Below are positions 63,056 through 64,000 of a DNA stretch of 64,000 nucleotides, one piece after another (the stretch's first letter is position 1; the number at the start of each line of letters is the position of its first letter). The DNA comes from Maribacter sp. PR1. Lineage in GTDB: Bacteria; Bacteroidota; Bacteroidia; Flavobacteriales; Flavobacteriaceae. The stretch covers positions 248,001 to 312,000 of the forward strand of contig NZ_JAQPCG010000003.1 in the NCBI RefSeq assembly GCF_028464145.1, in the 5' to 3' direction. The notes under the pieces were generated by a model. The model was not told the origin of the DNA, ran no database searches, and saw only the letters and a program-made list of their open reading frames with translations. The translations under genes and the position numbers were made by a program.

Positions 63056-64000
63056 TTACATACTTCTTCGCTTTCGCTCCTTTTTTATTAAGGATAATTC
63101 CCTACTGGTTTGTCCGGCTACGGAGGTGTTTTCCTCGGCCCTTCGAATTAAATAGGGCATAACATCCCTAACTGGGCCAAAAGGTAAATATTTGGCCACA
63201 TTGTATCCATTTGCCGCCAAATTGAAGGATATGTGATCGCTCATACCATAAAGTTGCCCAAACCAGACCCCAGCATTGTTTTTTTCTATTCCCTTTTCTT
63301 GTATAAGCTCCATCAACTTATAACAACTATTTTCGTTATGAGTTCCGGAAAAAATGGCCATATCTCCCAAATTTTCAATCATGTATGCAATGGTTGCGTC
63401 AAAATTTTCATCCGTAGCCGCTTTGGATTCGCAAATAGGGCTGGGATAGCCTTTTTCCCTCGCACGTTCATTCTCTTTTTCCATGTAGGCCCCACGTACT
63501 ACCTTAATCCCTATTTTAAACCCTTCTTCTTTCGCACGTTCATGCAGGTTTTTTAAGTAGGCTAATCGGTCCCATCGGTACGTTTGTAAAGTGTTGAAAA
63601 CAATTGCTTTTTTGGTGTTGTATTTGCGCATCATATCCTCAACCAATTGGTCTGCTGCATCTTGCATCCAGCTTTCCTCACCGTCTATCAGCAACGAAAC
63701 ATCAAGGTCATGGGCCTTTTTACAAACTTTTTCAAACCTATTAACGACTCTTTGCCATTCCGCTTCTTCCTTCTCACTTAGCTTTTCGCCTTCACTTATT
63801 TTTTGATACAGTGCGAACCTACCAAATCCAGATGGTTTAAAAACCGCAAAAGGAATAGCATCTTTCTCCTTTACGAAGTCCAAAATTTTCAAAATCATTT
63901 CGGTGGCAGAGTCCAAAGGGTCTTCTTCGTCTTTACCCTCCACTGAATAGTCCAGAACGGAACATACGCCTTTCTCGAACATTTCATCTACAACTGGGAG
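63056..64000 (-). CDS. Proline dehydrogenase (5' end beyond window)
   Basis: The frame is open to the window edge, so the N-terminus is missing; 315 codons are present. FAD-dependent ProDH barrel: FKPSGFGRF, DGEESWMQDAAD, FNTLQTYRWDRL, KVVRGAYMEKENERA and YLPFGPVRDVMPYLIRRAEENTS, the last with the conserved substrate arginines. It oxidises proline to pyrroline-5-carboxylate. It is stand-alone rather than the PutA fusion, as the C-terminus ends after the barrel. Confidence 0.92.
   Translation of the reverse strand, partial: LPVVDEMFEKGVCSVLDYSVEGKDEEDPLDSATEMILKILDFVKEKDAIPFAVFKPSGFGRFALYQKISEGEKLSEKEEAEWQRVVNRFEKVCKKAHDLDVSLLIDGEESWMQDAADQLVEDMMRKYNTKKAIVFNTLQTYRWDRLAYLKNLHERAKEEGFKIGIKVVRGAYMEKENERAREKGYPSPICESKAATDENFDATIAYMIENLGDMAIFSGTHNENSCYKLMELIQEKGIEKNNAGVWFGQLYGMSDHISFNLAANGYNVAKYLPFGPVRDVMPYLIRRAEENTSVAGQTSRELSLIKKERKRRSM

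Noticed and set aside
1-64000. CRISPR arrays, prophage, tRNA or rRNA genes
   Set aside because: I looked for regular spacer-repeat patterns, cloverleaf sequences and phage genes and found none that I can support.

Overview
The window looks like a chromosome segment of a marine member of the Flavobacteriaceae (Bacteroidota). The evidence is an AT-rich composition, many secreted lipoproteins with short lipobox signals, a PorX-type response regulator of the type IX secretion system, a bifunctional HisB, an LpxC-FabZ fusion, two LpxD paralogues and promoter-like TAnnTTTG boxes. I see no rRNA, tRNA, CRISPR array, prophage or transposase gene.

Layout. 1-7949 (minus) is a probable five-gene operon: a soluble hybrid histidine kinase with a C-terminal Hpt domain, a single-domain response regulator, a membrane-anchored HEAT-repeat protein, a processive GT2 polysaccharide synthase and an LTA-synthase/BcsG-like transferase cut by the window edge. 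It reads as a phosphorelay-controlled polysaccharide synthesis and decoration system and is the best candidate for an undescribed system. 8094-17757 is housekeeping and conserved hypothetical material: dipeptidase, thioesterase, DUF72, DUF2461, CysE-CysM, CorA, a divergent TruA and small membrane proteins. 17758-18924 is repeat-rich and surrounds an AT-rich lipoprotein gene. 18925-22008 is a MoxR-like ATPase plus VWA operon.

22271-38031 is accessory: DUF1853, an HTH membrane protein and a serine hydrolase bracketed by imperfect repeats, an epimerase, lipoproteins, a VOC protein translationally coupled to a UGT-like glycosyltransferase, a lipoprotein whose start codon appears to be ACG, a GH43 enzyme, an isolated chemoreceptor-type sensor domain, and a run of DUF1080, alcohol dehydrogenase and cation-transporter genes.

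38050-47152 (minus) is a complete histidine operon (hisG-D-C-B-H-A-F-IE) preceded by a leader peptide with three consecutive His codons and a transcription attenuator. It has been invaded: hisA carries a 90-bp in-frame palindromic insertion flanked by a 5-bp duplication, a related palindrome lies between hisD and hisC, and a four-helix-bundle gene with inverted-repeat flanks, a DinB-like gene and an Asp/Glu racemase-like gene are interleaved.

47244-58082 (minus) holds a prohibitin-like protein, a VWA-type membrane protein, fabG, sucD and the lipid A and fatty acid cluster (lpxD paralogue, efp, lpxA, lpxC-fabZ, lpxD, HD hydrolase). 58210-64000 holds porX, tsaE, a 45-residue secreted peptide preceded by three phased repeats, a membrane protein, an alanine dehydrogenase-like gene, a small membrane protein and the 3' part of proline dehydrogenase.
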